64,000 bases of DNA from Kineosporia rhizophila (GCF_021277265.1 NZ_JAJSOH010000005.1:62001-126000); one strand, 5' to 3'. Shown: positions 48,748 through 58,794, counted from the stretch's first letter. Notes: generated by a model from the letters alone, not told the origin. Translations and numbers: made by a program.

Positions 48748-49614
48748 ATGGCCGACCAGGCGCCGAAGCTGAAGGCGTGGCAACCGGGCGTCCAAGGCGT
48801 CCTCGAGGTCCTGCACGCGCACTTCCCGCAGCACGCCTACCCCATGCACGCCCACGAGTCCTGGACCCTGATGCTGCTCGACGCCGGCATCGTGCGCTAC
48901 CACCTGGGCCGGCACGAACACGGCGTGCTCACCTCGATGGTCACCCTGCTGCCCCCCAGCGTGCCGCACGACGGCCGCGCCGCCGGTCCGGGCGGCTTCC
49001 GCAAGCGCGTGATCTACCTGGACGAGACCCAGTTCAGCCCCGGCCTGGTCGACGCCGCCCTGCGCACCCCCTCCCTCGACGACCCTCTGCTGCACCGCCG
49101 GGTGCACCAGCTGAACGTCGCCCTGGGCCGACGCACCGAAGACCTGGAGGCCGCCAGCCGCCTCGCCCTGATCCGCGAGCGCCTGGAGAAAGCCCTGAGC
49201 GGCGAGGCCCCGCCCACCGAGCACCGCGCCGGCCTGGCCCACGACCTGCGTGACCTGCTCGATGCGGCGGTGGTCGAGGGCGTCACGCTGGAAGCCGCCG
49301 CGCAGACCCTGCACAGCCACCCCACCCACCTGGTCCGGGCCTTCACCCGCGAATTCGGCATGCCCCCGCACCAGTACCTGACCGGCCTACGGGTCGAGAA
49401 GGCCCGCCACCTCCTGCTCGCCGGCGAACCCCCCGCCCGCGCCGCCGTCCTGGCCGGCTTCTACGACCAGTCCCACCTGGCCCGCCACTTCCGTAAGTTG
49501 CTGGGCACCACGCCGGGGCGCTTTGCTGACCGCCGGAACGGAGCAACAGCCGTTCCACCAGAGGTCAGCGTTAATAATGAGCACGGACTTCTGACCCGAA
49601 AAACGCAGGAATAG
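48748..49614 (+). CDS. AraC-family transcriptional regulator with cupin domain
   Basis: A 288-residue regulator. An N-terminal AraC-type cupin (HAHESWTLMLLDAGIVRYHL, residues about 25-50) is followed by a C-terminal pair of helix-turn-helix motifs (LEAAAQTLHSHPTHLVRAF and PPARAAVLAGFYDQSHLARH). A long Gly/Arg-free linker with charged residues joins them. It probably controls the divergent DUF2000 gene. The start at 48748 is placed by the family N-terminus; upstream TTGTACGTTCTTGAC may hold the promoter. Confidence 0.85.
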   Translation: MADQAPKLKAWQPGVQGVLEVLHAHFPQHAYPMHAHESWTLMLLDAGIVRYHLGRHEHGVLTSMVTLLPPSVPHDGRAAGPGGFRKRVIYLDETQFSPGLVDAALRTPSLDDPLLHRRVHQLNVALGRRTEDLEAASRLALIRERLEKALSGEAPPTEHRAGLAHDLRDLLDAAVVEGVTLEAAAQTLHSHPTHLVRAFTREFGMPPHQYLTGLRVEKARHLLLAGEPPARAAVLAGFYDQSHLARHFRKLLGTTPGRFADRRNGATAVPPEVSVNNEHGLLTRKTQE

Positions 49615-49626
49615 ACCTTCTCTGGA

Positions 49627-49726
49627 TTCGAGTAGCCCATCGTCAACCCCGGCCCTTTGTTGCATACGAGCAGGTCAGAGGCAACATCATCATCCCGTCG
49701 GCACTTTCGAGTAGTCTTTCGAGTAG
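49627..49726. repeat. Three direct repeats TTCGAGTAG
   Basis: TTCGAGTAG occurs at 49627-49635, 49706-49714 and 49718-49726; the last two are exactly 12 bp apart (TTTCGAGTAGTC then TTTCGAGTAGCC). They lie in the AT-richer leader of the Schlafen-type gene and may be binding sites. Confidence 0.5.
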
Positions 49727-49762
49727 CCGGAACAGGCGAGGTCCGGAACATGACGGTCTAAA

Positions 49763-51196
49763 GTGGATTCCGTGACGGCCAACGAAGTTGACTCCGCCCT
49801 CAGCGCCCGCACTACAGATGTCGGGGATCTTCTTCTTTCCGTCAGGGAAGATCAGTGGTTCGATCGCAAGAGCCGCAAGACTTCACCCAAAGAACTGTCC
49901 CCGGCCCTTGTAGCCTTTGCCAATGCCGAGGGCGGGACAATTGTCATCGGCCTGCACAACGGCATGGTTGAGGGTATGCGTCGGTTTGCCGATCGCGAGA
50001 ACGACCTTCGCCAGACCCCCATTGACTACACGTCCCCTCCGGTACGCGTTGAGTTCAGCAGAGTCGCCTGCATCAATGCGGAAGATGAACGTGATTATCT
50101 GCTCGTTCTGCGGATCGACCCCAGCGAGAGCGTTCACGAGACACAGAACGGCGACTGCTATCTCCGCATCGGAGACGAGTCCCGTCGCCTGAATTTCGGA
50201 CAGCGGCAAGAACTCGTCTACGACAAGGGACAGAGCCAGTTCGACGGAAGTCCGGTATCGGCCTCCCTGACCGATCTGGACAAGTCCCTCCTCCAGAACT
50301 ACCGGGCGAGGGGTGGCTTCACCACCTCGGACCGGAAGATGCTCGCCGCTCGCAGCCTGCTCACTCCGGCAGGTGATCTGACCGTGGCCGGCTATCTCCT
50401 GTTCGGCGAGCATCCACAGACTCTCTTTCCGTCTGCCTACATCCGGATCCTCCGGTTCCTCACACCAGAACGCGGAACCGGCGCGCGACTCGGCGTGGAG
50501 GAAGGGAACGACGTCCGCATCGAGGGAGCCATTCCCTGGGCCGTACAGCAGGCCACCAAGGAAATCGAGGCAAGGATCCCGGTTCGCCGCGCCCTGGGGG
50601 AGAACGGACTCTTCGAGGCACGCCCGATCGTGCCTCGGGACGCATAACTGGAAGGACTGGTGAACGCCGTCATCCATCGCTCGTACAGCTTGGGAGGGGA
50701 TCACGTCCGGGTCGAAATATATCCGGACAGAATTGAGATCGAGTCACCTGGACGATTTCCGGGCCTGGCCAACCCTTCCCGGCCCCTGGAGATCAGTCGT
50801 TTCGCGAGAAATCCGCGAGTAGCACGGGTCTGCGCCGATCTCAGGATCGGGCAGGAGATGGGTGAGGGTATCAAGCGCATATTCGACGAGATGCGTCGCG
50901 TCGGCCTGACAGATCCGGTGTACAAGCAGAGCAGCGGCAGCGTTCGCCTCTCTCTGATCAACATCCCTCGCCTGGATCCTCGGCTCGCCGCACGTCTGCC
51001 CAGCAAGAGCCAGGACGTCCTCGATCTTCTCCGCAGATCGGCGCGCCCATTGAGCACTGGCGACATTGCCGATGCGCTCGGACTCAGTAGACCCGCAACC
51101 ACCATCCGCTTGCGAGCTCTACAGGGTGAACGCCTGATTCAGTGGGTCGGGAAATCGCTTCGCGATCCCCGGGCTGTCTGGGTCATTCTGGAGTGA
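49763..51196 (+). pseudogene. Schlafen AlbA-2/ATPase-type regulator interrupted by one in-frame TAA
   Basis: The first part (49763-50647, 294 codons) has the Schlafen AlbA-2 domain: FDRKSRKTSPKELSPALVAF, ANAEGGTIVIGLHNG, GDCYLRIGDESRRLN. A TAA at 50645-50647 stops it. Reading on in the same frame gives LEGLVNAVIHRSYSLGGDHV, DRIEIESPGRFPG and a C-terminal winged helix to 51196, exactly the rest of this family. A single base change would restore a 477-residue protein. Alternatively a GTG at 50660 starts a separate second protein with GGAAGGA just before it. Codon use is less GC-biased than neighbours, a sign of transfer. Confidence 0.75.
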
Positions 51197-51199
51197 CGC

Positions 51200-51850
51200 T
51201 CACAGCGCGGCGTTGACCGACTCCTCGAAGTGGGTGACGTGCTGGGCGGCGTGGGTGGCGGCGGCCTCGCCGTCGCCGTCCAGGATCGCCTGCAGCACCG
51301 GCAGGTGCTCGGCGGTGTGGTCGACCTCGGGCAGCCGGTCGAGGAAGAGGTACCAGATCCGCAGGGACAGGTTGTAGTAGTGGCTGAGATCCCTTTCCAG
51401 GTAGTGGTTGTGGGCGCAGCGGTAGATCTCGCGGTGGATCGCCGTGTCCAGGCGCATGCTCGCGGCGCGGCCGCCCGGGTGGGCTTTGATTTCGGCCGCC
51501 AGCTCGCGGAGCCGGGCCCGGTCGGCCTCGGTGGCGCGGGCGGCGGCGCGGCGGGCGGCATGGCTCTCCAGCTGGCGGCGCACGTCGCTGATCAGGCTGT
51601 GGTCGGTGAGGTGGACCTCGCTGACGAAGGTGCCGCGGCGGGGGAAGACGACGACCAGGTTCTCCACCTCGAGGCGCTTCACCGCCTCCCGCAGCGGGGT
51701 TCGGCCCACTTCCAGGCGGCGCATCAGCTCGTCTTCGGCCAGGGCGGCGCCGGGAGGCAGGGCCAGGGTGACGATCAGGTCGCGCAGGCCGGCGTAGGCC
51801 ACGTCGGCCTGGCGGGGTGACGAAGCCGGGGCGTTGACTCCGGTAAGCAT
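51200..51850 (-). CDS. GntR-family (FCD) transcriptional regulator
   Basis: A 216-residue FadR/FCD-type regulator. The winged helix is residues about 15-75 (AYAGLRDLIVTLALPPGAAL, VGRTPLREAVKRLEVENLV); the all-helical FCD domain has the metal-type His residues in RLDTAIHREIYRCAHN and HTAEHLPVL. It is divergent from soxB with a perfect palindrome between the starts, so it very likely controls the sarcosine oxidase operon and itself. Confidence 0.88.
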   Translation of the reverse strand: MLTGVNAPASSPRQADVAYAGLRDLIVTLALPPGAALAEDELMRRLEVGRTPLREAVKRLEVENLVVVFPRRGTFVSEVHLTDHSLISDVRRQLESHAARRAAARATEADRARLRELAAEIKAHPGGRAASMRLDTAIHREIYRCAHNHYLERDLSHYYNLSLRIWYLFLDRLPEVDHTAEHLPVLQAILDGDGEAAATHAAQHVTHFEESVNAAL

Positions 51851-51869
51851 GCGACCTACGGTAACCCAT

Positions 51870-51885
51870 GACTGATATATCAGTC
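51870..51885. promoter_or_regulatory. GntR operator
   Basis: GACTGATATATCAGTC, a perfect 16-bp palindrome in the 60-bp spacer between the gntR ATG (51850) and the soxB ATG (51911). Confidence 0.75.
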
Positions 51886-51910
51886 GTCGGTCACGATCGT
51901 GGGAGGTGTC

Positions 51911-53155
51911 ATGCGTCCTGGTGGGGCGACGGCCGGGTCAGCACAGACCGGTCAGCAGCACGCCGAGCACCTGTGGCGGCACGCGGAGCCGAAGTCCTCC
52001 TACGACGTGGTGGTGGTCGGGGCCGGCGGGCACGGCCTGGCCACGGCGTTCTACCTGGCCAAGAACCACGGCATCACGAACGTGGCCGTCCTCGAGAAGG
52101 GCTGGCTGGCCGGCGGCAACATGGCCCGCAACACCACGATCATCCGGTCCAACTACCTGTGGGACGAGAGCGCGGCCATCTACGAGCACGCCCTCAAGCT
52201 CTGGGAAGGGCTGCCCGACGAGCTGGACTACGACTTCCTGTTCAGTCAGCGCGGCGTGCTCAATCTGGCCCACACCCAGCAGGACGTGCGGGACAGCCGG
52301 CGCCGGGTGTTCGCCAACCAGCTCAACGGCGTGGACGGGGAGTGGCTCACCCCCGACGAGGTGGCCAAGGTCTGCCCCATTCTCAACGTCTCCCCCGACA
52401 CCCGTTATCCGGTGCTGGGAGCCACCTATCAGCCGCGCGCGGGCATTGCCAAGCACGACCACGTGGCCTGGGCCTTCGCCCGCAAGTGCGACGAGTACGG
52501 CATCGATCTGATCCAGCACTGCGAGGTGACCGGCTTTCTTACGGACGGGGGCAAGGTCACCGGAGTGCGCACCAGCCGGGGAGACATCCGGGCCGGGAAG
52601 GTTGCGCTCACCGCCGCCGGGCACTCCGCGGTGGTGGCCGGCACGCTCGGCATCCGGCTGCCGATCCAGAGCCATCCGCTGCAGGCCCTGGTCTCGGAAC
52701 TGCTGGAGCCGGTGCACCCGACCGTGGTGATGTCCAACCACGTGCACGTCTACGTCAGCCAGGCGCACAAGGGCGAGCTGGTGATGGGCGCCGGCGTCGA
52801 CTCGTACAACTCCTACGGTCAGCGCGGTTCGGTACACGTGATCGAGCAGCAGATGGCGGCCGCGGTCGAGCTCTTCCCGATCTTCGCGCGGGCGCACGTG
52901 CTGCGCACCTGGGGCGGGATCGTGGATGTCACCCCCGACGCCTCACCGGTCATCGGCCTCACCCCCTACGAGAACCTCTACGTGAACTGCGGCTGGGGCA
53001 CCGGCGGTTTCAAGGCCACACCGGCCGTCGGCTGGGCCCTGGCGCACACTGTGGCCAATGACGAACCACACGAGCTGAACCGGCCTTTCGGGCTGGAACG
53101 GTTCACCACCGGCGCGCTGATCGACGAGCACGGCGCCGCTGCTGTGGCCCACTGA
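51911..53155 (+). CDS. soxB: Sarcosine oxidase subunit beta
   Basis: A 414-residue FAD/FMN protein of heterotetrameric sarcosine oxidase. The FAD fold is [20 protein letters not shown], and the His in [10 protein letters not shown] (His182) aligns with the covalent-FMN His of known SoxB. It oxidises sarcosine and passes electrons to oxygen through FAD/FMN. I choose the ATG at 51911, since GGGAGG sits five bases before it; a GTG at 51899 is also in frame. It heads the soxBDAG operon. Confidence 0.92.
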   Translation: MRPGGATAGSAQTGQQHAEHLWRHAEPKSSYDVVVVGAGGHGLATAFYLAKNHGITNVAVLEKGWLAGGNMARNTTIIRSNYLWDESAAIYEHALKLWEGLPDELDYDFLFSQRGVLNLAHTQQDVRDSRRRVFANQLNGVDGEWLTPDEVAKVCPILNVSPDTRYPVLGATYQPRAGIAKHDHVAWAFARKCDEYGIDLIQHCEVTGFLTDGGKVTGVRTSRGDIRAGKVALTAAGHSAVVAGTLGIRLPIQSHPLQALVSELLEPVHPTVVMSNHVHVYVSQAHKGELVMGAGVDSYNSYGQRGSVHVIEQQMAAAVELFPIFARAHVLRTWGGIVDVTPDASPVIGLTPYENLYVNCGWGTGGFKATPAVGWALAHTVANDEPHELNRPFGLERFTTGALIDEHGAAAVAH

Positions 53156-53165
53156 GGAGGGCAAC

Positions 53166-53432
53166 TTGCTGCTGATCACCTGCCCCTGGTGCGGGGACCG
53201 CGAGGAGACCGAGTTCGGCTACGGCGGTCAGGCCCACGTCGCCCACCCCGCCCGGCCCGACGAGCTCTCGGACGAGGAATGGGCCCAGTACCTGTTCTTC
53301 CGGGACAACCCCAAGGGCCCGTTCGCCGAGCGCTGGGTGCACTCGGCCGGGTGCCGGCGCTGGTTCAACGCCGTCCGCGACACGGTGAGCAACGAGTTCC
53401 TGAGCATCGAGAAGCCGGGAGGCACGGCATGA
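53166..53432 (+). CDS. soxD: Sarcosine oxidase subunit delta
   Basis: An 88-residue zinc-binding subunit. Ligand residues are visible in CPWCG (Cys6, Cys9) and in HSAGCRRWF (His59, Cys63). It starts at a TTG with a GAGGAGGG ribosome site, 10 bases after soxB, and overlaps the soxA start by four bases. Confidence 0.9.
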   Translation: MLLITCPWCGDREETEFGYGGQAHVAHPARPDELSDEEWAQYLFFRDNPKGPFAERWVHSAGCRRWFNAVRDTVSNEFLSIEKPGGTA

Positions 53433-56248
53433 CCCGGATCCGCTCGATCGGCCGTCCGCTGACGTTCAGTGTGAACGGCGTGGAACTCCCCGCCCAGGAG
53501 GGCGACACGGTGGCCTCCGCCCTGGTGGCCGCCGATGCCCTGACGGTGGGCCCGTCCATCTACCGCGGGCGACCGCGTGGGCTGCTCACTGCGGATCTCA
53601 CCGAACCCAACGCCCTGATCCAGGCCGACGGCGGCGAAGTTCTCCCGGCCACCGTGGTCGAGGTCACCGAAGGAATGAAAGTCCGCACCCTGAGCGGCAT
53701 CGGGCGCCTGGAGCCGGAACCGGCAACGGCCTTCCACGACAAGAAATTCGTACACACCGACGTTCTCGTGGTGGGCGCAGGCCCGGCCGGACTCGCTGCT
53801 GCAATGACCGCGTCGGCGGGCGGGGCGCGGGTGCTGCTGGTCGACGATCAGCCCGCCCCAGGCGGTGACCTCGGCGCCGGGGACGACTGGATCACCGATG
53901 TCACCGAGAAGTTCGCCGAACGTCGCGAACTGACGGTTCTTTCGAGGTCCTCGGTTTTCGGTTACTACGACCAGAACTATCTGCTGGTGCTGGAGAGACT
54001 GCCGCACGGAGGGCGGGTGTGGCACGTGCGCGCCCGGCAGGTGGTGCTGGCCACCGGCGCCCGGCAACGCCCGCTGGTGTTCGAGAACAACGACCGGCCG
54101 GGAATCATGCTGGCCTCCGCCGTACGCCGGTACCTCGACCGCTACGGCGCGGTCAGCGCGTCCCGGGCGGTCGTGGCCACGGTCGAGGACAGTGCCTACG
54201 AGGTGGTTCTCGACCTGCTGGCGGCCGGGGTGACGGTGGCTGCGGTGGTGGACAGCCGGGCGCAGCCTCCAGGTGCCCTGGCGGCCGCCGTCCGGGAGGC
54301 CGGGGTGGACGTCGTCCCCGGCTCGGTGGTGGTCGGCACCTCGGGTCAGGAGCGGCTCACCTCGGTGCATGTGCGTTCCCTGGCGGGCGACGGGGGCGGC
54401 CGGGAGATCCTCGGTGACCTGCTCGCGGTCAGCGGCGGCTGGAACCCGGACCTGCACCTGTTCAGCCAGTCCCGCGGTGAACTGGTCTGGGACGAGGGCC
54501 TGGCCGCGTTCCGGCCCGGAAGGGCGGTCCAGGCCGTCGTCGTGGCCGGTTCGGCCAACGGGAAGCTCGGTACCTGGCCGGCCATCGCCGACGGCGCCGA
54601 CGCCGGGTACCGCGCGGCCGAGGCCGTCGGTCACCCGAGCGCTCCCCAGCCACTGACCGAGTTCACCCAAGACGCCACCGACACCGCCACGTCCCCTTGT
54701 CCGGTCTGGCTGCCCCCGGCCGTCTCCGGCGAACCGGCCGGGTGGCACAACCATTTCGTCGATCTGCACCGTGACGTCTCGGTGGCCGACGTGTGGCGCT
54801 CGGTCGGGTCCGGCATGCGCTCGCTGGAGCACGTCAAGCGCTACACCACCGCCGGGACCGGATACGACCAGGGCGCCACCGCCGGGGTGAACGTGGCCGG
54901 AGTGGTGGCCCAGGCCCTGGGAGCCGGCCCGGGCTGGCCGGAACGGCCCGGCCCTGGATCACCGGGAGACCTGGGAACCACGACCTTCCGCGCCCCGGCC
55001 CTCCCGGTCTCGTTCGCCGCACTGGCCGGCCGCGACCTCGGTCACCTGCACGACCCGGCCCGCACCACCCCGATCCACCCATGGCACGTCGCCGCCGGAG
55101 CCGAGTTCGAAGACGTTGGCCAGTGGAAGCGTCCATGGTTCTATCCCCGCCCCGGCGAGGACATGCACGCCGCCGTGCTGCGGGAGTGCCGGGCGGCCCG
55201 CACCGGGGTGGCGGTGATGGACGCGAGCACGCTGGGCAAGATCGAGATCGTCGGGAAGGACGCGCCGGAGTTCCTGAACCGGGTCTACACCAACGCCTTC
55301 GCGAAACTGGCGGTCGGCTCGGCCCGCTACGGCCTGATGTGCTCGGCCGACGGCATGGTGCTGGACGACGGCGTGACCATGCGCCTGGCTCCCGACCGCT
55401 TCCTGATGAGCACCACCACCGGCGGCGCGGCCCGGGTGCTGGACTGGCTGGAGGAGTGGCACCAGACCGAGTGGCCGGACCTGGACCTGACCCTGACCTC
55501 GGTCACCGAGCAGTTCTCGACGATCGCCGTGGTCGGCCCGGCCGCCCGCGCGGTGATCGCGGGCCTGGCCCCCGGCTGCGACGTCTCGAACGAGGCCTTC
55601 CCGTTCATGACCTTCCGCGAGACCCTCCTGGCCAACGGCGTGCCGGCCCGGATCGCCCGGATCTCGTTCTCCGGTGAGCTGGCCTTCGAGGTGAACGTGG
55701 CGGGCTGGTACGCGCTCGCGGTCTGGGAGGCGGTGATCGCCGCCGGGGCCGAGCACGACATCACGCCGTACGGCACCGAGACCATGCACGTGCTGCGGGC
55801 CGAGAAGGGGTTCCCGATCGTCGGGCAGGACACCGACGGCACGGTGACCCCGCACGACCTGGGCATGAGCTGGATCGTGTCGAAGAAGAAGGACTTCGTC
55901 GGCCGGCGCTCGCTGAACCGCCCCGACCTGGTCCGGGCCGACCGCAAGCACCTGGTCGGGCTGCTCCCGGCCGACCCGGCCGAACTGCTGCCGGAGGGGG
56001 CCCAGCTCGTGGCCGAGGACACCGACCTGAGCCGGGTCGGGCAGGGCACTCCCGTGCCGATGCTGGGCCACGTCACCTCGAGCTACCACAGTGCAGCTCT
56101 GGAGCGGACTTTCGCGCTGGCTCTGATCAAGGGCGGCCGGGACCGGATCGGCGAGCGGGTGCTGGCCCCGCTGGGCGGGCGGGTCGTGGCCGCCACCATC
56201 ACCGAACCGGTGTTCTACGACAAGGAGGGGGCTCGCCGTGACGGCTGA
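53429..56248 (+). CDS. soxA: Sarcosine oxidase subunit alpha
   Basis: A 939-residue subunit. The N-terminal ferredoxin-like plug (residues about 10-95; SVNGVELPAQEGDTVASALV), an NAD-binding Rossmann domain (DVLVVGAGPAGLAAAMTASA) and a C-terminal GcvT-like folate domain (about 560-939, with SFSGELAFEVNVAGW and GTETMHVLRAEKGF) are in the expected order. It channels the formaldehyde unit from sarcosine onto tetrahydrofolate as methylene-THF. Confidence 0.92.
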   Translation: MTRIRSIGRPLTFSVNGVELPAQEGDTVASALVAADALTVGPSIYRGRPRGLLTADLTEPNALIQADGGEVLPATVVEVTEGMKVRTLSGIGRLEPEPATAFHDKKFVHTDVLVVGAGPAGLAAAMTASAGGARVLLVDDQPAPGGDLGAGDDWITDVTEKFAERRELTVLSRSSVFGYYDQNYLLVLERLPHGGRVWHVRARQVVLATGARQRPLVFENNDRPGIMLASAVRRYLDRYGAVSASRAVVATVEDSAYEVVLDLLAAGVTVAAVVDSRAQPPGALAAAVREAGVDVVPGSVVVGTSGQERLTSVHVRSLAGDGGGREILGDLLAVSGGWNPDLHLFSQSRGELVWDEGLAAFRPGRAVQAVVVAGSANGKLGTWPAIADGADAGYRAAEAVGHPSAPQPLTEFTQDATDTATSPCPVWLPPAVSGEPAGWHNHFVDLHRDVSVADVWRSVGSGMRSLEHVKRYTTAGTGYDQGATAGVNVAGVVAQALGAGPGWPERPGPGSPGDLGTTTFRAPALPVSFAALAGRDLGHLHDPARTTPIHPWHVAAGAEFEDVGQWKRPWFYPRPGEDMHAAVLRECRAARTGVAVMDASTLGKIEIVGKDAPEFLNRVYTNAFAKLAVGSARYGLMCSADGMVLDDGVTMRLAPDRFLMSTTTGGAARVLDWLEEWHQTEWPDLDLTLTSVTEQFSTIAVVGPAARAVIAGLAPGCDVSNEAFPFMTFRETLLANGVPARIARISFSGELAFEVNVAGWYALAVWEAVIAAGAEHDITPYGTETMHVLRAEKGFPIVGQDTDGTVTPHDLGMSWIVSKKKDFVGRRSLNRPDLVRADRKHLVGLLPADPAELLPEGAQLVAEDTDLSRVGQGTPVPMLGHVTSSYHSAALERTFALALIKGGRDRIGERVLAPLGGRVVAATITEPVFYDKEGARRDG

Positions 56249-56819
56249 GACGTTCCTGCTCTCTACGCCCGGCCCCGCTGAGGCCCGCCGGTCGCCGCTG
56301 CAGCACCGGGCGGCCGATCTGGCGGCCGTGAGCCGGCCGACGCTAAGGGAGCAGGCCTTCGAGCCGATCCTCAACCTGCGGGCGGCGCCCGACTCGCGGG
56401 AGGCCCGAGAACTGGGCCTGCCGGGCCCGGGGAGGGCCACCACGCTGTCCCGGCCGGGCTGGCAGGGGCTCTGGCTCGGGCCCGACGAATGGCTGTTGGT
56501 CGGGCGCACCGGGAGGGCCGCGGCGGAGTTGCTGGAAGACGGGCTCCGGCTGGTCGACGTGAGCGCCAACTACGCCGGCCTGCTGGTCTCCGGCCCCCAC
56601 GCCCGCGACCTGCTGGAGAAGGCGATCACGCTGGATCTGCACCCGCGCGCGTTCGGCCCGGGCCACTGCGCCCAGACCACGTTCGCCCGGGGCCACGTCA
56701 TCCTCTGGCAGGTCGGGCTCGACCCGGCCTACCGGCTGATGTTCCGGCCGTCGTTCGCCACCTACTTCGCCGACTGGCTGATCGACGCTGCTCAGGAGTT
56801 CCGCACCGACGGGGCATAG
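56238..56819 (+). CDS. soxG: Sarcosine oxidase subunit gamma
   Basis: A 193-residue subunit of the GcvT-related SoxG family (SRPTLREQAFEPILNLRAAP, LWLGPDEWLLVG, VDVSANYAGLLVSGPHARDL). It starts at a GTG and overlaps soxA by 11 bases. The operon ends here; the folate-cycle genes purU, glyA or folD that often follow are absent. Confidence 0.9.
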   Translation: MTAETFLLSTPGPAEARRSPLQHRAADLAAVSRPTLREQAFEPILNLRAAPDSREARELGLPGPGRATTLSRPGWQGLWLGPDEWLLVGRTGRAAAELLEDGLRLVDVSANYAGLLVSGPHARDLLEKAITLDLHPRAFGPGHCAQTTFARGHVILWQVGLDPAYRLMFRPSFATYFADWLIDAAQEFRTDGA

Positions 56820-56876
56820 ATTTCCGGGTGAGGTGTTGTCGCCTTGCGTAGCGTCGGCCCGACCTGGAGGAAGCCC

Positions 56877-57794
56877 GTGACCCTGATCCCCCGCACCGAC
56901 CTCGACGTGTATCCGCTCTGCCTGGGCGGAAACGTGTTCGGCTGGACGGCCGACGAGCAGCAGTCGTTCGCGGTGCTCGACGCCTACGTCGCCGGCGGGG
57001 GCAACTTCGTCGACACCGCCGAGGGCTACTCGCACTGGGCGCCGGGCAACGTGGGCGGTGAGTCCGAGACCATCATCGGCAACTGGCTGGCCCGCCGGGG
57101 CCGCCGGGACGACGTGGTGATCGCGACCAAGCTGAAGGGCCTGTCGCGGGAGAGCATCCGCAAGAGCGTGGAGGGTTCTCTGCGGCGGCTGCAGACCGAC
57201 TACATCGATCTGCACTACGCCCACTACGACGACCCGGACGCGCCGCAGGAGGAGACCGCGGCGGCCTTCGGGGAGCTGGTGGCAGAGGGCAAGGTGCGGC
57301 ACCTGGCCGCGTCCAACTTCTCCGCCGACCGGCTGGCCAGTTCGCTGCGCATCGCCGACGAGCTGGGGGTGCCCCGCTACGTGGCCGTGCAGCCGCACTA
57401 CAACCTGATGGAGCGCGAGAGCGTCGAGGGCGAGCTGGCCGCCCTGGTGGCCCGCGAAGGCCTGGCCGTGTTCCCGTACTACTCGCTGGCCAGCGGCTTC
57501 CTCACCGGCAAGTACCGCACGGCGAACGACGTGGAGGGCCGCGAGCGCGGAGACCGGGCCGGCACCTACCTGAACGAGCGCGGGCTGCGGGTGCTCGACG
57601 CGCTCGACAAGGTCTCGGCCGCACACGCCGTCGATCCCACCACCATCGCCCTGGCCTGGCTGCTGACCCGGCCGGACGTGGTCGCACCGATCGCCAGCGC
57701 CCGCACCGGGGAACAGCTTCCGGCGCTGCTGGCGGCGGCCGAGCTGGAGCTGACCGAGGCCGAGGTGGACGAACTCACCGCGGCCTCGGCCTGA
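56877..57794 (+). CDS. Aldo/keto reductase
   Basis: A 305-residue NADPH-dependent aldo/keto reductase. Catalytic residues are in FVDTAEGY (Asp46, Tyr51), VIATKLKG (Lys85) and DLHYAHYDD (His116); a C-terminal PIASARTGEQL cofactor motif is present. Start is the GTG at 56877 with GGAGG ahead. It follows soxG by 57 bp on the same strand and might be co-transcribed, but no functional link to sarcosine is evident. Confidence 0.85.
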   Translation: MTLIPRTDLDVYPLCLGGNVFGWTADEQQSFAVLDAYVAGGGNFVDTAEGYSHWAPGNVGGESETIIGNWLARRGRRDDVVIATKLKGLSRESIRKSVEGSLRRLQTDYIDLHYAHYDDPDAPQEETAAAFGELVAEGKVRHLAASNFSADRLASSLRIADELGVPRYVAVQPHYNLMERESVEGELAALVAREGLAVFPYYSLASGFLTGKYRTANDVEGRERGDRAGTYLNERGLRVLDALDKVSAAHAVDPTTIALAWLLTRPDVVAPIASARTGEQLPALLAAAELELTEAEVDELTAASA

Positions 57795-57804
57795 GGCCCG
57801 GGGC

Positions 57805-58794
57805 CTACCAGCGGCTGTGCACCAGGGGACGGATGTCCTCGTCGTAGATCAGCCGGATCACGCCACGCACGTCGTCGCTCAGCTCGGGCAGCTGCGCGGC
57901 GGCGGCGTTGGCCCGGGCCTGCTCGGGTGAGCGGGCGCCGGGGATGACCACGCTGACCCCGGGCTGGTCGATGATCCAGCGCAGCGACGTCTGGGCGAGC
58001 GAGCCCTCGTCGTCCGGCAGCGCCTGCTGCAGGCGGCGGACCGCCCGCACCCCGGCCCGGAACGGCACCCCGGCGAAGGTCTCGCCGACGTCGAAGGCCT
58101 CACCGGAGCGGTTGTAGGTGCGGTGGTCGTCGTCGGCGAACACCGTCTCCTCGGTGTAGCGGCCGGACAGCAGGCCACTGGCCAGCGGCACCCGGGCGAT
58201 GATGCCGACGCCGGCCGCCTCGGCCGCGGGCAGCACCTGCTCCAGCGGCTTCTGCCGCAGCGGGTTCAGGATGATCTGGACGGTGGCCACGTTCGGGCGG
58301 GCGATCGCGGTCATCGCCTCGGCGCAGGTCTCGACGCTGACCCCGTAGGCCGCGATCCGGCCCTTGGCGACCATCGAGTCGAGCGCGTCGTACACCTTGT
58401 CGTTGGAGTAGACCGGGGTCGGCGGGCAGTGCAGCTGCACCAGGTCGAGCGTGTCCACGCCGAGGTTGGACCGGCTGCGGTCCACCCAGGCCTTCATGTT
58501 GTCCTTGGTGAAGGTGGCGGGCTCGAACGGCTCGGCCCGGCGGCCCAGCTTCGTGGCCACGGTGAGCCCGGCGTCGGGCAGCTCCTTCAGGAGCTTGCCG
58601 ATCACCTTCTCGCTGCGGCCGTCGCCGTAGACGTCTGCGGTGTCGATGAACGTCACGCCGGCCTCGACGGCGGCGTGCAGGGTGGCCAGCGCGTCCTGCG
58701 TGCTCACCGAACCCCAGTCGGCCCCCAGCTGCCACGCACCCAGGCCGACGACTCCCACGCTGCGGCCGGTCCGGCCCAGGGTTCGCTTTTCCAT
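57805..58794 (-). CDS. Aldo/keto reductase
   Basis: A 329-residue aldo/keto reductase of a different branch from its convergent neighbour. EKRTLGRTGRSVGVVGLGAW, FIDTADVYGDGRSE, TVATKLGRR, DLVQLHCPP and VVIPGARSPEQARAN are the family motifs. It starts at 58794, 25 bp after the end of a tetR gene on the same strand, so the pair is probably one operon and the regulator may sense its substrate. Confidence 0.85.
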   Translation of the reverse strand: MEKRTLGRTGRSVGVVGLGAWQLGADWGSVSTQDALATLHAAVEAGVTFIDTADVYGDGRSEKVIGKLLKELPDAGLTVATKLGRRAEPFEPATFTKDNMKAWVDRSRSNLGVDTLDLVQLHCPPTPVYSNDKVYDALDSMVAKGRIAAYGVSVETCAEAMTAIARPNVATVQIILNPLRQKPLEQVLPAAEAAGVGIIARVPLASGLLSGRYTEETVFADDDHRTYNRSGEAFDVGETFAGVPFRAGVRAVRRLQQALPDDEGSLAQTSLRWIIDQPGVSVVIPGARSPEQARANAAAAQLPELSDDVRGVIRLIYDEDIRPLVHSRW

